Source: Bacteroidales bacterium
Lineage (GTDB): Bacteria; Bacteroidota; Bacteroidia; Bacteroidales; ML635J-15
Direction: 5' to 3'
DNA: 9,780 nucleotides
NCBI GenBank assembly: GCA_028697515.1
Contig: JAQVEY010000062.1
Coordinates: forward strand, 1-9,780
Shown: piece by piece, positions 7,470-9,780 of the stretch
Position numbering within the stretch: the first letter of the stretch is position 1
How the letters are laid out: every line of letters starts with the position of its first letter
The notes under the pieces: model-generated
What the model was told of the DNA's origin: nothing
Database searches by the model: none
The model's input: the letters and a program-made list of their open reading frames with translations, nothing else
Translations under genes and position numbers: made by a program

Positions 7470-9269
7470 TTGAAAAAAAGAAAAATGAAAAGAGCTTTAT
7501 TTTTAATCACACTTCTTGTCATAGGAGGTCTAGGACTACTAAAGTCACAAGAATCATCAGAAAAATTTGTAAGAGCAGAAGAATTAATTGACAATGGATT
7601 TTACTTAGAAGCTACACAATTGCTTCAGGAATTATGCAACGAAGATGATAAAAATTATCTGCATTTTAAAGAATTAGGTTATGCATATCTAAATTTATAC
7701 AATTACGAAAATGCAATAACCAATTTTTCAAAAGCTACGGAATTAAATCCTGAATGCATTAAATGTTATTCACACATGGCAAGAGCTTGGTACGAACTAG
7801 GAGATTTTGCAACAGCAGAATCTATAATAGAAAAAGGCTTTACTTTAAGCGATACCACCTCACATCTTTACATGAACAGGGGACTTATTTATATGCAAAC
7901 AGGCAGGAACGAGCAGGCTTTACAGGATTTCAGCACCGCTATTTCTCTCTCACCTGAAGATCCTGATTTATACATTATAAGGGCAAATTATTACCTTTTA
8001 GTCTCTGAAGCCTATAATGCATATAGCGACATAAGTGCTGCAATACAACTTAGACCCGAAAATGATGAATACTACTACTACAGGGCATATATTCTTACAA
8101 ATCTTAACGTCCATGATGAAGCTCTGATTGATATAGAAAAAGCTATTAAACTAAATAGTAATTATTCAGATTATTACAATCTTAAATTCACTATTCTGAT
8201 GAATATGGAAAATTATGAAGAAGCAGAAAAAGCAGTTCTTAAATCAATAGATATAAAACCTGATGATCATTTTGCGTATATTAGTTTAGGTGATTTATAT
8301 TTTCAAATCAGTAATGCGGACAGATTTTGCGAATGCTATAAAAAAGCAATTGAACTGCATCCTGAAGAGAAATCCGAAAACAAAACAAGTATAATAAATT
8401 ATCATAGCAGATATTGTGACAAAAATCGTATGCCATACTATTTTGTAAGAACTTTAGGCCATTTCAACAATTCAAATTTCGGTGAATGCATTAATTTATG
8501 TGAATCAGGTTTAAATATTAGTGGCATTAGTGCAGTACTTTACAATGTCAAAGCATCCTCGCATCTGTCACGTCTTGAATATGAAATAGCTGAGGCAGAC
8601 TTTGAGAAATGTCTTGATAACAGAAATTTACTTATAACCGAAGTTAAAGATTATTACAGCTACCCTTTAAATGATGCCGATGCTTCAAGAATTGCCCAAT
8701 CTTACATAGTAAAATCTCACTTCGGTATTGCTATGACAGAACTAGTATCAAAGGATTTCGAAAATGCAATGATAAATATAACAAAAGCAATTGACATGGC
8801 AGAATCTATTGATGATTTTGACGGAAAAGAATTCCTTTATATAACCAAAGGTTTGATTTATGTTGGAATGAATGATCTTGTAAATGCTGAAAAACATTTC
8901 GAAATTGCAAATGAAAAAAATCAATACAATAGCCTTAGTAAACTAAATATTGCAATGCTAACTATTCTTAAATCAGGCAAATACAATGCAAAAAAACTAG
9001 AATTTGCTTATGTTCCTGAGCATCTGTGTCCGAGATTGATTATACCAACAATAAAACCTAATAAAACATTGAATATTGAAGAAATAAAAGTAGCTATTGA
9101 TATTTGTGACCAAGCTATAGCTATATATCCAGAATTTGCTTATGCATATTTAATTAAATCTAAATTATCCCAACTATTAGGTGACTCGGAATATTGTAAA
9201 CAAGCCTCATACGCAAAAGAATATGGGATCTTTAATGCTTTTGATGAATTAAAAATTGAGTGTAAATAA
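7470..9269 (+). CDS. Exported tetratricopeptide-repeat protein of unknown function
   Basis: This 599-residue protein has a basic N-terminus, then a hydrophobic stretch (about 9-24: LFLITLLVIGGLGLL), which is a signal peptide or an N-terminal anchor. It should therefore face the periplasm. There is no lipobox Cys. Residues about 31-301 form some eight consecutive 34-residue TPR units; good examples are NYENAITNFSKATELNP and GRNEQALQDFSTAISLSP. More divergent TPR-like units occur around 425-490 and 555-590. TPRs usually hold protein partners, and no catalytic domain is seen. The start is uncertain: TTG at 7470 gives the longest form, while ATG at 7485 keeps the signal sequence and is a commoner start codon, giving 594 residues. 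It lies 14 bases after the malic enzyme gene and 34 before pgi, so it is probably co-transcribed with metabolic genes that do not explain it. A cell-envelope scaffold role is an inference only. Confidence 0.85.
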   Translation: MKKRKMKRALFLITLLVIGGLGLLKSQESSEKFVRAEELIDNGFYLEATQLLQELCNEDDKNYLHFKELGYAYLNLYNYENAITNFSKATELNPECIKCYSHMARAWYELGDFATAESIIEKGFTLSDTTSHLYMNRGLIYMQTGRNEQALQDFSTAISLSPEDPDLYIIRANYYLLVSEAYNAYSDISAAIQLRPENDEYYYYRAYILTNLNVHDEALIDIEKAIKLNSNYSDYYNLKFTILMNMENYEEAEKAVLKSIDIKPDDHFAYISLGDLYFQISNADRFCECYKKAIELHPEEKSENKTSIINYHSRYCDKNRMPYYFVRTLGHFNNSNFGECINLCESGLNISGISAVLYNVKASSHLSRLEYEIAEADFEKCLDNRNLLITEVKDYYSYPLNDADASRIAQSYIVKSHFGIAMTELVSKDFENAMINITKAIDMAESIDDFDGKEFLYITKGLIYVGMNDLVNAEKHFEIANEKNQYNSLSKLNIAMLTILKSGKYNAKKLEFAYVPEHLCPRLIIPTIKPNKTLNIEEIKVAIDICDQAIAIYPEFAYAYLIKSKLSQLLGDSEYCKQASYAKEYGIFNAFDELKIECK

Positions 9270-9303
9270 ATTATAGAATGACATTAATTTTATAAAAACA
9301 AAT

Positions 9304-9780
9304 ATGAAATCAGACTTTTCGAAAGCTACTAAATTTACAGGCGATAAAGCCTTTATGCGCTCATGCGAATATGCAGTAAAACAACTTGAATTATTAAATT
9401 CAGGTAAAGGTAAAGGTAACGATTTTCTAGGTTGGATAAATTTGCCACAGTCATATGACACTGAAGACATTACAGATATGATTACGATAGCAGAATCTTT
9501 CCGCACACTTGATGCAGTAGTTGTTATCGGCATCGGTGGTTCATATTTGGGTGCAAAAGCTGTAATAGAAGCATTAAAACCACATTTTAACAAGACAGAG
9601 CCCGAAATAATCTTTGCCGGTCATAATCTCAGCGGTAATTATCATTCAGAACTGATTGAATATTTACAGGACAAAGAATTTGGAATTATAGTAATCTCTA
9701 AGTCAGGTACAACAACCGAACCTGCTGTTGCATTCAGATTATTGTATAATGAGATGAAAAAGCGTTTTGACAAAGAAACT
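9304..9780 (+). CDS. pgi: Glucose-6-phosphate isomerase (3' partial)
   Basis: This is the N-terminal part of the cytosolic enzyme that interconverts glucose 6-phosphate and fructose 6-phosphate in glycolysis and gluconeogenesis. The frame from ATG 9304 stays open to the right edge, giving 159 codons. Residues 75-86 read IGIGGSYLGAKA, the sugar-phosphate-binding loop typical of the family, and 132-141 read SKSGTTTEPA, the phosphate-binding SIS-type motif. The N-terminal region is short, as in the bacterial group of about 450 residues (Bacillus and Thermotoga type) rather than the 550-residue E. coli type. About 290 residues, including the catalytic Glu and the C-terminal Lys region, should therefore lie beyond the window. 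The leader is A/T-rich without a Shine-Dalgarno sequence. The gene sits 34 bases after the TPR gene, and I see no terminator between them. Confidence 0.94.
   Translation, partial: MKSDFSKATKFTGDKAFMRSCEYAVKQLELLNSGKGKGNDFLGWINLPQSYDTEDITDMITIAESFRTLDAVVVIGIGGSYLGAKAVIEALKPHFNKTEPEIIFAGHNLSGNYHSELIEYLQDKEFGIIVISKSGTTTEPAVAFRLLYNEMKKRFDKET

Noticed and set aside
7465..7472. TTTATTTG just before the TPR gene as a -7 element
   Set aside because: It has a mismatch in the conserved TA and no TTG-type element at the right distance upstream; it also overlaps a candidate start codon.
9249..9593. Minus-strand open frame of 114 codons at the right end
   Set aside because: The plus strand here clearly encodes the N-terminus of glucose-6-phosphate isomerase with its sugar-phosphate loop; the antisense frame also crosses the intergenic gap and shows no motif.
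1..9780. A new defence, mobile or RNA-based system
   Set aside because: By eye on both strands I found no transposase, integrase, direct-repeat array, tRNA-like fold, reverse transcriptase or nuclease cassette, and every gene but the small zinc-ribbon and TPR proteins has a well-known family.

Overview
The window looks like chromosomal DNA from a member of the Bacteroidota, probably an uncultured or environmental Bacteroidales or Marinilabiliales relative. Four signs support this: a gingipain-family protease ending in a type IX secretion (T9SS) sorting domain, a TAnnTTTG-type promoter, start codons preceded by A/T-rich leaders rather than Shine-Dalgarno sequences, and AT-rich codon use throughout. 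All seven genes lie on the + strand. Coding density is very high, and the longest gap is the 119 bases between 3137 and 3257.

Region 1 (1-3137) is the 3' part of a large secreted cysteine protease of peptidase family C25, whose start lies before the window. In order it carries the end of a propeptide, the His/Cys catalytic domain, an Ig-like domain, two related beta-sandwich domains, a four-cysteine beta domain and a T9SS C-terminal sorting domain. A clear intrinsic terminator follows at 3161-3186.

Region 2 (3257-9780) begins just after a plausible promoter at 3231-3238 and holds six closely packed genes. They are a small zinc-ribbon protein, a leucyl aminopeptidase (M17), 4-hydroxythreonine-4-phosphate dehydrogenase (PdxA), a short malic enzyme without the phosphotransacetylase domain, an exported TPR-repeat protein, and the first 159 codons of glucose-6-phosphate isomerase, which runs off the right edge. 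Gaps are 27, 12, -1, 14 and 34 bases, and I see no terminator between the genes, so they may be one transcript. The set mixes peptide turnover, pyridoxal phosphate synthesis, C4/C3 carbon interconversion and glycolysis/gluconeogenesis. It reads as a housekeeping operon rather than a dedicated pathway.

I looked for an undescribed system and did not find a convincing one. I see no mobile element, CRISPR array, tRNA, rRNA, toxin-antitoxin pair or defence cassette. The points most worth a second look are the domain make-up of the secreted protease, a dnaX-type slippery heptamer inside the zinc-ribbon gene, and the uncharacterised TPR protein with its ambiguous start.
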